The position numbers and the translations under genes are program-made. A stretch of 64,000 bases of DNA from CAWKOH01 sp963851245 (GTDB lineage Bacteria; Actinomycetota; Acidimicrobiia; Acidimicrobiales; Palsa-688). Location of the stretch: the NCBI GenBank assembly GCA_963851245.1, contig CAWKOH010000003.1:186001-250000 (forward strand), in the 5' to 3' direction. Under the pieces are notes generated by a model. That model made no database searches and was not told the origin of the DNA. It saw nothing but the letters and a program-made list of their open reading frames with translations. Positions 1 through 7,852 of the stretch are shown piece by piece (the first letter of the stretch is position 1; each line of letters begins with the position of its first letter).

Positions 1-1877
1 GCCAGTACGGCGGCCGGGAGGTAGCGCTGCCGCACCACTTCGAGCAAGTCGGAGCGGTCCCCCGTGATCACGACCTCGGTAAAGCCTCGGCCGGCCAGGT
101 CGGCGGCTGCCACCATCCCGGCAAAGGCCACCGGAGCCGCCGCCAGCGCCGCGTCCATAGCGCCGATGACCCGGGTGGCGTGCACCCAGTAGCGTGCCTC
201 GCCCGTCAGGGCGCCCAGGCGCAGCAGAGCAACGGCGGCGACGGAGTTGGCCGAGGGGAGGGCGCCGTCCTGGGTGTCGATCGGGCTGGCGATCAATGGC
301 TCGGCGTCCTTGCCGGGGGTCCGGAAAACGTCGACGGCAGGGTCCCAGAAGAGCTCGATCAGGTCGTCGGCCACGGATCGGGCCTCGGATATCCACCCCG
401 AGTCTCCAGTCGCTTCGGCCAGCCGGGTGAACGCCTCGATCAGCCAGGCGTAGTCGGCGCAGTAAGCCAGGTGCCGGGCGGTGCCACCCTGGGCCGAGCC
501 GGCCCCGGGCCCGGCTTGCCAGCTACGGAGCCACCGATGGTCGTCGGGCCGGCGCAGCGCGCCCATCAGGAAGCGGCTCACGTCGACCGCAGTTTCTATC
601 CAGGCCGGAACGCCGAGGGCGGCCCCGGCCTCGGCCAGAGCCGCGATCGCCATGGCATTCCACTCGGTCAGCACCTTGTCGTCCAGGCCCGGGCGAACCC
701 GGGTGCCCCGCCGGGCCAGCAAGGCCAGCCGAGCCGATTCGACCGAAGGGGTTCGGGCCAGGTCGCCTCGATCGGGACGGAAGAGGATGTTGTGACCTTC
801 CCAGTTCCCGGCACTGGTGACCCCGTACCAGAGGACGGCCTCTTCGCCGCCCACCTCCAGGACCTCGGGCCGATCCCACACGTAGAAGCGCCCTTCGACG
901 CCGTCGCTGTCGGCATCCTCAGCCGACGCGAAACCGGCACCCGCGATCCGCAGGGGTGGTGTGAGCAGGTACTCGATCGTCTCGGCCACGACCTGCCGGT
1001 AGCGGTCGGCGCCGGTCTCCTGCCAGGCGTGGAGGTACACCCGGGTGAGAAGGGCGTTGTCGTAGAGCATCTTCTCGAAGTGTGGTACCAGCCAGGTTCG
1101 GTCCGTCGAGTAGCGGGCGAACCCGCCGCCCAGGTGGTCGTATATACCGCCCGACGCCATGGCGTCGAGGGTCGTCGTCACCGCCCCCAGCAGGTCAGCG
1201 CGACCGGTGCTGGATCCAGCCATGAGAAGGGTCTCGAGCATGGCCGGTTGGGGGAACTTGGGAGCCCGGCCGAAACCGCCCCATTCCGGGTCGAAGCGAG
1301 CTAACAGGCTGTCGGCCGCGACCGACAGGAGCTCGATCGACCGGGCCGCCCCGCCGTCGGGCGCCACCCGACCGGCGCCTGGAAGACCGGTGCCGGACCG
1401 GACCGCCTCGGCCAGCTGGCCGGCGGCCTCCACCAGGTCGGCGCGTCGTTCTCGCCACAGGGACCCGATGCTGTCGAGGAGGCCGAGAAACCGGTCGCGC
1501 GGATAGTAGGTGCCCCCGTGAAAGGGCTTGCCGTCCGGGAGCAAGAACACCGTCATCGGCCACCCGCCCCCGCCGGTGAGGGCCTGGACCGCTTCCATGT
1601 ACACGCTGTCCACGTCCGGCCGCTCTTCACGGTCGACCTTGATGTTGACGAAGCCGGTGTTCATGACAGCGGCCACGCCCGGGTCCTCGAAGGACTCGTG
1701 GGCCATGACGTGACACCAGTGGCAAGCCGAGTAACCGATCGAAAGGAGGACGGGTGCGTCCCTCTTCTCGGCGACGGCAAAGGCTTCCTCACCCCACGGA
1801 TACCAGTCGACCGGATTGCCTGAATGCTGGCGCAGGTACGGGCTCGACTCGTCCGCCAGACGGTTGCTTGTCGGCAC
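1..1877 (-). CDS. DUF255 (YyaL/spermatogenesis-associated protein 20 type) thioredoxin-domain protein, C-terminus cut by window edge
   Basis: The reading frame runs off the left edge, so the C-terminus is missing; about 625 codons are visible. The N-terminus reads NRLADESSPYLRQH then NPVDWYPWGEEAF, followed by a thioredoxin-like redox motif CHWCH at about residues 52-56, the signature of this family. The rest is a six-hairpin glycosidase-like alpha/alpha barrel with the family landmarks GGFG-APKFP, HFEKMLYDNA and EDADSDG. I chose GTG at 1877-1875 because it gives the conserved N-terminus; GGAAG lies upstream. The physiological role is not established; family members are described as putative thioredoxin-domain proteins. 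It is the last gene of a minus-strand run with the hydrolase, alcohol dehydrogenase and aldo/keto reductase. Identity is confident, function is not. Confidence 0.88.
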   Translation of the reverse strand, partial: MPTSNRLADESSPYLRQHSGNPVDWYPWGEEAFAVAEKRDAPVLLSIGYSACHWCHVMAHESFEDPGVAAVMNTGFVNIKVDREERPDVDSVYMEAVQALTGGGGWPMTVFLLPDGKPFHGGTYYPRDRFLGLLDSIGSLWRERRADLVEAAGQLAEAVRSGTGLPGAGRVAPDGGAARSIELLSVAADSLLARFDPEWGGFGRAPKFPQPAMLETLLMAGSSTGRADLLGAVTTTLDAMASGGIYDHLGGGFARYSTDRTWLVPHFEKMLYDNALLTRVYLHAWQETGADRYRQVVAETIEYLLTPPLRIAGAGFASAEDADSDGVEGRFYVWDRPEVLEVGGEEAVLWYGVTSAGNWEGHNILFRPDRGDLARTPSVESARLALLARRGTRVRPGLDDKVLTEWNAMAIAALAEAGAALGVPAWIETAVDVSRFLMGALRRPDDHRWLRSWQAGPGAGSAQGGTARHLAYCADYAWLIEAFTRLAEATGDSGWISEARSVADDLIELFWDPAVDVFRTPGKDAEPLIASPIDTQDGALPSANSVAAVALLRLGALTGEARYWVHATRVIGAMDAALAAAPVAFAGMVAAADLAGRGFTEVVITGDRSDLLEVVRQRYLPAAVL

Positions 1878-1941
1878 CGGATCAAGCTACTTCCAACCGG
1901 CCTACTTCGAATCCGGTTTGCTCCCGAGGTCCCGCCGCCTC

Positions 1942-2778
1942 CTAATCCTCCGAGGCGGTCAGGTGTTCCAGGATCAGCGGCGCGACGAGGTCCGCCGCGT
2001 TCGTGGGCAGCCAGTGGTTTTGTCCGGTCAGGACCTCGAAGCGGTACGGGCCTGTCGTGTAGTTGGCGGTCCGCTCTGCGGCCGCTCTGGTGAGGAAACG
2101 GTCACCGTCGCTCCACACGTACAGCGAACGGACGCCCACGTTCGGCGTGCGATCCCGACCTTCGAGCGGCAGGGCTCGGTACCAGTTGATGGGGCCGGTC
2201 ATGGCTACGGGTGAAGCAAAGCGAGTGGCGTACCGCTCGGCAGTGGCCCGGTCGAGGCCGGCCCGCTCCAGGGCCTTGGCTCCGGGCTGCCCGTTGCGGC
2301 GCGAGAAGACTCTCTCGGGTAACCATGGCAACTGGAAGAAACCGATGTACCAGGAATGCAGTATCTGGGTGCTGTGGAGCATGGCATCGGCTGCAGCCCG
2401 CGGGTGCGGCGTAGAGAGTGACGTGACGGTCCGGATCCGCTCCGGATAGCGGGCGGCCAGATCCCAGGCCACGAAACCGCCCCAGTCGTGGCCGACCACG
2501 TCGACCCGGTCGGCGCCGGCGGCGTCAGCCAGGGCCAGTACGTCGCGGCTCAGGCGCGACATCACGTAAGCGCGCCGATCGAGCGGGCGCGCCCCGGGTG
2601 AGTAGCCGCGCTGATCGGGGGCGAGGACCCGGTAGCCGGCCTGGTTGAGGGCTCCGGCCACACCGTCCCAGCAGAACCGGTCCTCCGGAAAACCGTGCAG
2701 AGCGATGACGATCCGACCGTCGGTTGGCCCCCGGTCGGTTACGTCGAATGTGAGTCCATCGTGGGCGTAAGTCTCCAA
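1942..2778 (-). CDS. Alpha/beta-fold hydrolase, epoxide hydrolase-like
   Basis: About 278 residues with a full alpha/beta-hydrolase layout. The oxyanion region HGFPE is at about 28-32, the nucleophile elbow is VGHDWGG with Asp98, an acid lies in WSDGDRFL (about 224-226), and the histidine is in GQNHWLP (His255). An aspartate nucleophile with HGFPE is typical of epoxide hydrolases and haloalkane-dehalogenase relatives, so it probably opens an epoxide or cleaves an ester; the substrate is unknown. The open frame extends to 2883, which would overlap the upstream dehydrogenase, so I prefer TTG at 2778. That start gives a normal family N-terminus and a 31-base gap. It likely belongs to the same transcript as its minus-strand neighbours. 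Confidence 0.75.
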   Translation of the reverse strand: METYAHDGLTFDVTDRGPTDGRIVIALHGFPEDRFCWDGVAGALNQAGYRVLAPDQRGYSPGARPLDRRAYVMSRLSRDVLALADAAGADRVDVVGHDWGGFVAWDLAARYPERIRTVTSLSTPHPRAAADAMLHSTQILHSWYIGFFQLPWLPERVFSRRNGQPGAKALERAGLDRATAERYATRFASPVAMTGPINWYRALPLEGRDRTPNVGVRSLYVWSDGDRFLTRAAAERTANYTTGPYRFEVLTGQNHWLPTNAADLVAPLILEHLTASED

Positions 2779-2809
2779 CGACTTGGCTCTTTTGCTCCCT
2801 TGGATCGGA

Positions 2810-3922
2810 TCAATCGTCGTAGACGAGGACCCCTCTGATGTTCTTGCCGTCCCGCATGTCCTGGTAACCCTGGTTGATATCACCGAGCTTGTACCGGTTG
2901 GTGACCATGCTGTCCAGATCGAGCTGACCGAGGCGGTAGAGGTGCAGCAGGTGAGGAATGTCGTATCGGATATTGGCCGACCCGAAGATGGTGCCGACGA
3001 TCTGCTTCTCCATCAGCGTCAGGTCACACAAGCTCAGGCTGACATCGGTTTCGGCCATCGGATGGATGTTGGTGACCACCACCCGGCCGTGCTTGGCCGT
3101 CAGGCCCATGATCGAGGAGATCAACCGGCCCTCTCCCACTCCCATGGCACATATGACCTTGTCGCACATGCGGCCCCAGGTCTCTTCCCGGATGGGCTCG
3201 GTGGCGTCGGCCACGGTGTTGTAGGTGTGGGTGGCGCCGAACTTGGGAGCCAGTTCCCGCTTCAGCGGTACCGGGTCGATGGCGAATATCCGCTCAGCCC
3301 CGGCCAGGCGGGCGCCTTGAATGGCCGCCGCCCCTATCCCACCGACGCCAATGACCGCCACGTTGTCACCGGGCTGAACCTCGGCCGCGTAGACCGAAGA
3401 ACCCCAACCCGTGGTGACACCGCATCCCACCAGGCAGGCCAGGTCGAGCGGCACGTCATCCGGGATCTTCACGCAGGACATCTGATTGACGACCGTGTAC
3501 TTGCCGAAGGTGCCGAGGCACACCATGACGTTGATGTCCTGGCCGCGGGCGTGGTGACGGGTCGTTCCGTCCAGCTGCACTCCCATGAGCAGCGCCGCTC
3601 CGTTGTCGCACAGGTTCGATCGGCCCCGGGCGCATGAGGGGCAGTGTCCGCAGGCGGGAATGAACCCGAACACCACGTGGTCCCCGGGCTTAAGGTCGGA
3701 CACCCCCGGACCGACTTCCTGGACCACGCCGGCCCCTTCGTGGCCGCCGATAATCGGGTAGACGCCGCCCAGATCGCCCGTAACCAGATGCTCGTCCGAA
3801 TGGCACATACCCGAGGCGCCCAGCTTGACCAGCACCTCGCCTTCTTTAGGCGGATCCAGCTCTATCGGCTCGACCGACCAATCGGTCTTCTGTCCCCAAC
3901 AGATCGCGGCTTCGGTTTGCAT
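2810..3922 (-). CDS. NDMA-type zinc-dependent alcohol dehydrogenase
   Basis: A 370-residue medium-chain dehydrogenase. Catalytic zinc ligands are Cys40 (MCHSDEH) and His61-Glu62 (GGHEGAG). The structural-zinc cysteines are C91, C94, C97 and C105. The Rossmann motif is GVGGIG. The opening MQTEAAICWGQKTDWSVE and the overall sequence match the actinobacterial family that uses a tightly bound nicotinamide cofactor and N,N-dimethyl-4-nitrosoaniline as artificial acceptor, often tied to mycofactocin; no mycofactocin genes are in this window. I chose ATG at 3922 over the ATG seven codons upstream because GGGAGG sits about five bases ahead of it. It oxidises an alcohol to an aldehyde; the substrate is unknown. 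It lies between an aldo/keto reductase and a hydrolase on the same strand. Confidence 0.85.
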   Translation of the reverse strand: MQTEAAICWGQKTDWSVEPIELDPPKEGEVLVKLGASGMCHSDEHLVTGDLGGVYPIIGGHEGAGVVQEVGPGVSDLKPGDHVVFGFIPACGHCPSCARGRSNLCDNGAALLMGVQLDGTTRHHARGQDINVMVCLGTFGKYTVVNQMSCVKIPDDVPLDLACLVGCGVTTGWGSSVYAAEVQPGDNVAVIGVGGIGAAAIQGARLAGAERIFAIDPVPLKRELAPKFGATHTYNTVADATEPIREETWGRMCDKVICAMGVGEGRLISSIMGLTAKHGRVVVTNIHPMAETDVSLSLCDLTLMEKQIVGTIFGSANIRYDIPHLLHLYRLGQLDLDSMVTNRYKLGDINQGYQDMRDGKNIRGVLVYDD

Positions 3923-3996
3923 CTGGCCTCCCGGTTCTCGCATGCGACGTCAAAATAAGACCCTAGACCACAACCTGTTGCAGAAGTAGGCCCGGC

Positions 3997-4974
3997 CTAG
4001 CGGGCGCGGGCGGTGGTGGCCGCCTCGATGCGGGCCATGATGTCGTCATCGAGCAAGGGGAGGACGTCCATCGCACCCATGTTCTCGCGGACCTGTTGCA
4101 CCCGGCTGGCTCCGGTGATCACCGTTGACACATTGGGGTTTCGGGCGCACCAGGCGATGGCGAGCTGCGGGAGGGTGCAGCCCAGCGAGGCAGCAATGGT
4201 GGCCAGTTCTTGGACCGCCTGGTTGCGAGCCGCGTTGGAAACCGACCGGCGGAGCCACTCGTAGCCAGGCAGGCTGGCCCGGCTGCCGTCCGGAACCCCC
4301 TCGCGGTACTTGCCGGTCAGCAGGCCCGACGCCAGAGGGCTCCAGGTGGTCAAGCCCAGTCCAATGTCCGAGTACAGATGGGTGTACTCGCGCTCGACCC
4401 GGTCGCGGTTGAACAGGTTGTATTGCGGCTGCTCCACGACCGGCTTGTGGAGGTGGTGGCGATCGGCGACCTCCCAGGCGGCCCGGATCTCGTCTGCGGG
4501 CCACTCGGAAGTTCCCCAGTAAAGAGCCTTACCGGAGCTGATTATGTCGGACATGGCCCAGACCGTCTCCTCGACGGGGGTTTCCGGATCGGCCCGGTGG
4601 CAATAGATCACGTCCACGAAGTCGAGCCCGAACCGCTCGAGGCTGGCATCGATGGCCTGGAGCAGGTACTTCCGGTTCAGCGTGTTGCTCATATTGGTGA
4701 CGTTGTGCAGACCCCAGAAGAACTTGGTCGATATCACGTAACTGTGCCGGGGCCAGCCGAGCTCGGCGATGGCTTGACCCATGATGCGCTCCGACTCGCC
4801 GCCCGAATAGGCCTCCGCATTGTCAAAGAAGTTGACCCCTGCGGCTCGGGCGGCGTCGAGGCACTCAGCCGCCGAGCGCCCGGCCAGCTGGGGGCCGAAG
4901 GTGATCCACGACCCGAACGACAGAACGCTCACCTTGATACCCGAACGACCCAGCCTGCGATACTTCATCCCCAT
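3997..4974 (-). CDS. Aldo/keto reductase (potassium-channel beta subunit-like)
   Basis: A 325-residue TIM-barrel oxidoreductase. The catalytic tetrad is visible: Asp51 and Tyr56 in FFDNAEAYSGG, Lys84 in ISTKFFWG, His126 in IYCHRAD. The NADPH end is TVITGASRVQQVRENMGA. Sequence style (YRRLGRSGIKVSVLSFG) resembles the Kv-beta/YghZ branch that reduces small aldehydes or ketones with NADPH. The start could be Met1 or Met3 (4968). It is the first gene of the minus-strand run with the alcohol dehydrogenase 74 bases downstream, which suggests shared carbonyl or alcohol metabolism; that link is inference. Confidence 0.85.
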   Translation of the reverse strand: MGMKYRRLGRSGIKVSVLSFGSWITFGPQLAGRSAAECLDAARAAGVNFFDNAEAYSGGESERIMGQAIAELGWPRHSYVISTKFFWGLHNVTNMSNTLNRKYLLQAIDASLERFGLDFVDVIYCHRADPETPVEETVWAMSDIISSGKALYWGTSEWPADEIRAAWEVADRHHLHKPVVEQPQYNLFNRDRVEREYTHLYSDIGLGLTTWSPLASGLLTGKYREGVPDGSRASLPGYEWLRRSVSNAARNQAVQELATIAASLGCTLPQLAIAWCARNPNVSTVITGASRVQQVRENMGAMDVLPLLDDDIMARIEAATTARAR

Positions 4975-5028
4975 TCGCCCACGCTATGTCGATCCGCGGC
5001 CAAGCGCCGCTAAGACTGTTCCGCGGGA

Positions 5029-6171
5029 CTAGCCGGGCAGCTGCTCGCGTCGGATCTTGCCGATGCCCGTGCGGGGCAGGTCGGCCACGATGACCAGGCG
5101 GCGAGGGGCGGCGAAGGGTGCCACCCGCTCCGCCACAACGCGCCGGAGCTCACCGAGCACCGGGGGAGATCCGGGGTCGGATGGGACGATCCACGCCACG
5201 ACCTGCTGCCCCCATTCCGGATCAAGGCGGCCAGCCACCGCGGCGTCGGCAACGCCCGGATGACTGCGCAGGGCGTCCTCGACGGGGGCCGGCCACACAT
5301 TCTCTCCTCCGGTGATGATCAGGTCGGACAGCCGCCCGTCCACCTCCAGGCGGTCGCTGGCATCGATCCGCCCGCAGTCCCCGGTGCGGAACCAGCCTTC
5401 GCCGTCCAGGGGGCAGGAACCGTCCCGGTAGGCGCGGAGGAGCATCGGGCCCCTGAGGGCGATCTCACCGGTGTCAGGGTCGACCGCCACGTCCACCCCA
5501 TCGAGGGGGAGTCCGTCGTATACCACCCCGCTGCCCGACTCGGTCAAGCCATAAGTGGTGACCACGTTGTCCGGTAGCCCGGCGGGAGGAGCGGACCCAC
5601 CCAGAACGACGGTGTGAAACAGACCCGGGCTCACCCTGCGCAATGCGGTCGCCACCAGGGAGACCAGGACCTCGGGCCCGGAGTGGGCGCAGACGGTGTC
5701 GGCGTCGAACCCTGCGAGCAGTGTCAGCGAAGTCCCCGTCAGCAGGCTCCTCGTCACAACCGAGAGGCCGCCGACATGGTTCAGAGGCAGGCAGGCCAGC
5801 CAGCGGTGCCGGTCAGGGTCCACACCCAGCCGAACCGTGGTGGCGCGGGCTGAGGCGGCCACCGCGTCGTGGGTGAGCACCACCCCTTTCGGCTCGCCCG
5901 TGGTGCCGCTCGTGGCCACGACGAGGGCGTCGCCCGGCTGCACCGGCAGCCCGCCGGGCAAGCGACTGCGGCCGCCGGGCCCCTCGACGGCGGTGGGCCG
6001 AAGATGGTGGAGGAGGGTCGCCTTGGCGGTGGGCGATAGGCGTTGATCGACGGGCAGGACGGCATCGTTGGCCTCCCAGGCCGCCGTCAGGGCAGCCAGG
6101 AAGGCGGCGCCGCCCGGGAGGTCGATTGCGACCAGTTCGAGCACGGCAGGTAGTTTGCCAGCGGTGACCAC
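5029..6171 (-). CDS. menE: o-Succinylbenzoate-CoA ligase (MenE-like AMP-forming ligase)
   Basis: An adenylate-forming enzyme of about 380 residues. The phosphate loop is ATSGTTGEPKGV, the A5 motif YGLTESGSG, the hinge WFRTGDCGRID, and the C-terminal lysine motif LPRTGIGKIRREQL. The short length fits actinobacterial MenE, which activates o-succinylbenzoate with CoA and ATP in menaquinone synthesis; the substrate call rests on the men neighbours. The frame is open to 7083 but would then overlap menA, so a start near 6171 (GTG) or 6144 (GTG) is required; neither has a clear ribosome site. It is divergent from menA with only 15 bases between the chosen starts. Confidence 0.82.
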   Translation of the reverse strand: MVTAGKLPAVLELVAIDLPGGAAFLAALTAAWEANDAVLPVDQRLSPTAKATLLHHLRPTAVEGPGGRSRLPGGLPVQPGDALVVATSGTTGEPKGVVLTHDAVAASARATTVRLGVDPDRHRWLACLPLNHVGGLSVVTRSLLTGTSLTLLAGFDADTVCAHSGPEVLVSLVATALRRVSPGLFHTVVLGGSAPPAGLPDNVVTTYGLTESGSGVVYDGLPLDGVDVAVDPDTGEIALRGPMLLRAYRDGSCPLDGEGWFRTGDCGRIDASDRLEVDGRLSDLIITGGENVWPAPVEDALRSHPGVADAAVAGRLDPEWGQQVVAWIVPSDPGSPPVLGELRRVVAERVAPFAAPRRLVIVADLPRTGIGKIRREQLPG

Positions 6172-6186
6172 GCCGACCGAGACGTC

Positions 6187-7071
6187 ATGAGCGGGAACCC
6201 CGCACCCCTCCCGAGGCATCCCTGGGTGGCGGGAGCACGACCGCGCACCTTGCCGGCGTCCGCAGTTCCGGTGATTGTCGGCACGGCGGTGGCATACGCC
6301 GAAGGTCAGGTCATCTGGTGGCGGGCCGCCGCTGCTCTGGTGGTCGCCGTGGCCATTCAGGTCGGCACCAACTATGCCAACGACTACAGCGACGGAGTCC
6401 GGGGGACCGATACTCGCAGGGTGGGCCCGGTGCGGCTGGTCGCGTCCGGGTTGGCCCCCGCGGCGGCGGTGAGACGAGCGGCAATCGCCTCCTTCGGCGT
6501 GGCGGCACTGGCCGGCTTGGCTTTGGCCGCGGCCGCCGGGTGGTGGCTGATCCTGGTGGGCGCAGCCAGCGTGGCGGCGGGCTGGCTCTACACGGGCGGT
6601 CCGCGCCCATACGGATACGTCGGTCTGGGCGAGGTGTTCGTCTTCGTGTTCTTCGGCCTCGTCGCCACGGTAGGAAGCGCCTACGTGCAGCTGGAGCGGA
6701 TCACCGGGCTGGCAGTGGCCGCGTCGGTTCCCGTCGGCCTCCTCGCCGTCGCCTTGCTGGTCGTGAACAATCTGCGCGACATACCCGGTGACACCGCCAG
6801 CGGCAAGCGGACGCTGGCGGTGCGCGTGGGGGACCGGGTGACCCGCCGCCTTTACGCCGCCTGCGTCCTGATTCCGTTCGCGCTCGTCCCGGCTCTGGCC
6901 GCCTCCCGGCCGGGGGCTCTGCTGGCCTGGGCCGCCCTGCCATTGGCGATCGTTCCCGTTCGCCGTGTGCTCGCGGGGGAGGAGGGCCGGGGACTCATCC
7001 CCGTGCTGGGGGCTACGGGCCGGCTGCAGCTGGTGTTCGGCGCTCTGCTCGCCATCGGGATCTGGATCTGA
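6187..7071 (+). CDS. menA: 1,4-Dihydroxy-2-naphthoate polyprenyltransferase
   Basis: A 294-residue UbiA-family integral membrane prenyltransferase. The first aspartate-rich site is NYANDYSDG (about 62-70), binding magnesium-prenyl diphosphate. The second is NLRDIPGDTASGKRTLAV. The N-terminal GARPRTLPASAVPVIVGT is typical of MenA. Eight or nine hydrophobic spans are evident. It attaches the polyprenyl tail to 1,4-dihydroxy-2-naphthoate with loss of CO2, giving demethylmenaquinone. The gene is embedded among minus-strand men genes and starts 15 bases from menE's start. No Shine-Dalgarno sequence precedes the ATG, so a leaderless transcript is plausible. Confidence 0.92.
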   Translation: MSGNPAPLPRHPWVAGARPRTLPASAVPVIVGTAVAYAEGQVIWWRAAAALVVAVAIQVGTNYANDYSDGVRGTDTRRVGPVRLVASGLAPAAAVRRAAIASFGVAALAGLALAAAAGWWLILVGAASVAAGWLYTGGPRPYGYVGLGEVFVFVFFGLVATVGSAYVQLERITGLAVAASVPVGLLAVALLVVNNLRDIPGDTASGKRTLAVRVGDRVTRRLYAACVLIPFALVPALAASRPGALLAWAALPLAIVPVRRVLAGEEGRGLIPVLGATGRLQLVFGALLAIGIWI

Positions 7072-7079
7072 CGCGTTCG

Positions 7080-7838
7080 TCACGAGCCGTCCAGGAAGGG
7101 CCCAACTATGCCTCCGAAGAGTTCGGGCCGCTCCAGGTGACAGGCGTGCCCGGCTCCGGGTATGACCTCGAGGCGGGCCGGCGCCCCGATCCCGGCCGCC
7201 AGCTTTTCGGCCAGGTCGACATATTTGGAGTCAAGCTCACCGGCGATGATCAGCACCGGCATCGAGAGGCCACTCAGCTGATCCCACAGTGGTTCCTGGG
7301 TGCCGGCGCCGGCCAGGCGCAGGCTGCTGGCCAGGCCCGCGGCGCTGCCCGCGAGACGGCTTTCCAGCTCCGCGGCTTCGGGGGGAAGCGTCGAGAAGAG
7401 TGGTTGCGCCAGCCACCAGCGCACGAACGCCTCCAGGCCTTCTTCTTCGACCCGCTCGGCCAAAGCCTCGTCCCATCGCCGCCGGGCGGCCCGCTCTGCC
7501 GCGTCCTCGATCCCAGCGCTGGTGCTCACCAAAACCAGGCGCCGCACTTCATCCAGATGGCGCAGGGCGACGTGAAGCGCGAACCTCCCGCCCAGGGAAT
7601 AGCCGACCCACGCCGCGGGCTCCGCCACGGTGGCGGCCATGAGGTCGGATCCGGTGGCCAGGTCGGCGTGCACTTCCGAGGACCCACCGTGGCCGGGGGC
7701 GTCGAGGGCGATCACCCGGTGCTTGGTGCCCAGTTCGGTACCGATGCGGCCCCATGCTCGAGCCGACTGGGTAAAGCCGTGGACCAGCACCACCGGGTCT
7801 CCCTGGCCCCATCTTTCAGCGTGAAGGCCCTGCGGCAC
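7080..7838 (-). CDS. menH: Alpha/beta hydrolase, probable SHCHC synthase (MenH-like)
   Basis: A 252-residue alpha/beta hydrolase. It has HGFTQSARAW, DAPGHGGSS, the nucleophile elbow VGYSLGGRFAL (Ser81), a late acid in AGELDSKY and the histidine in GAGHACHLE. The G-Y-S-L/M-G-G-R elbow is characteristic of 2-succinyl-6-hydroxy-2,4-cyclohexadiene-1-carboxylate synthase. Placement between menA and menD strongly supports that role, although many MenH annotations are only contextual. The frame is open further upstream into menD. I chose GTG at 7838 because AGGA lies eight bases ahead and the protein then begins normally. It is divergent from menD by 14 bases. Confidence 0.78.
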   Translation of the reverse strand: MPQGLHAERWGQGDPVVLVHGFTQSARAWGRIGTELGTKHRVIALDAPGHGGSSEVHADLATGSDLMAATVAEPAAWVGYSLGGRFALHVALRHLDEVRRLVLVSTSAGIEDAAERAARRRWDEALAERVEEEGLEAFVRWWLAQPLFSTLPPEAAELESRLAGSAAGLASSLRLAGAGTQEPLWDQLSGLSMPVLIIAGELDSKYVDLAEKLAAGIGAPARLEVIPGAGHACHLERPELFGGIVGPFLDGS

Positions 7839-7852
7839 GCGAAGATCCTGGC

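Noticed and set aside
2783..5013. Long plus-strand open frames over the dehydrogenase and aldo/keto reductase
   Set aside because: They are antisense shadows of well-supported minus-strand genes, common in high-GC DNA, and show no family features.
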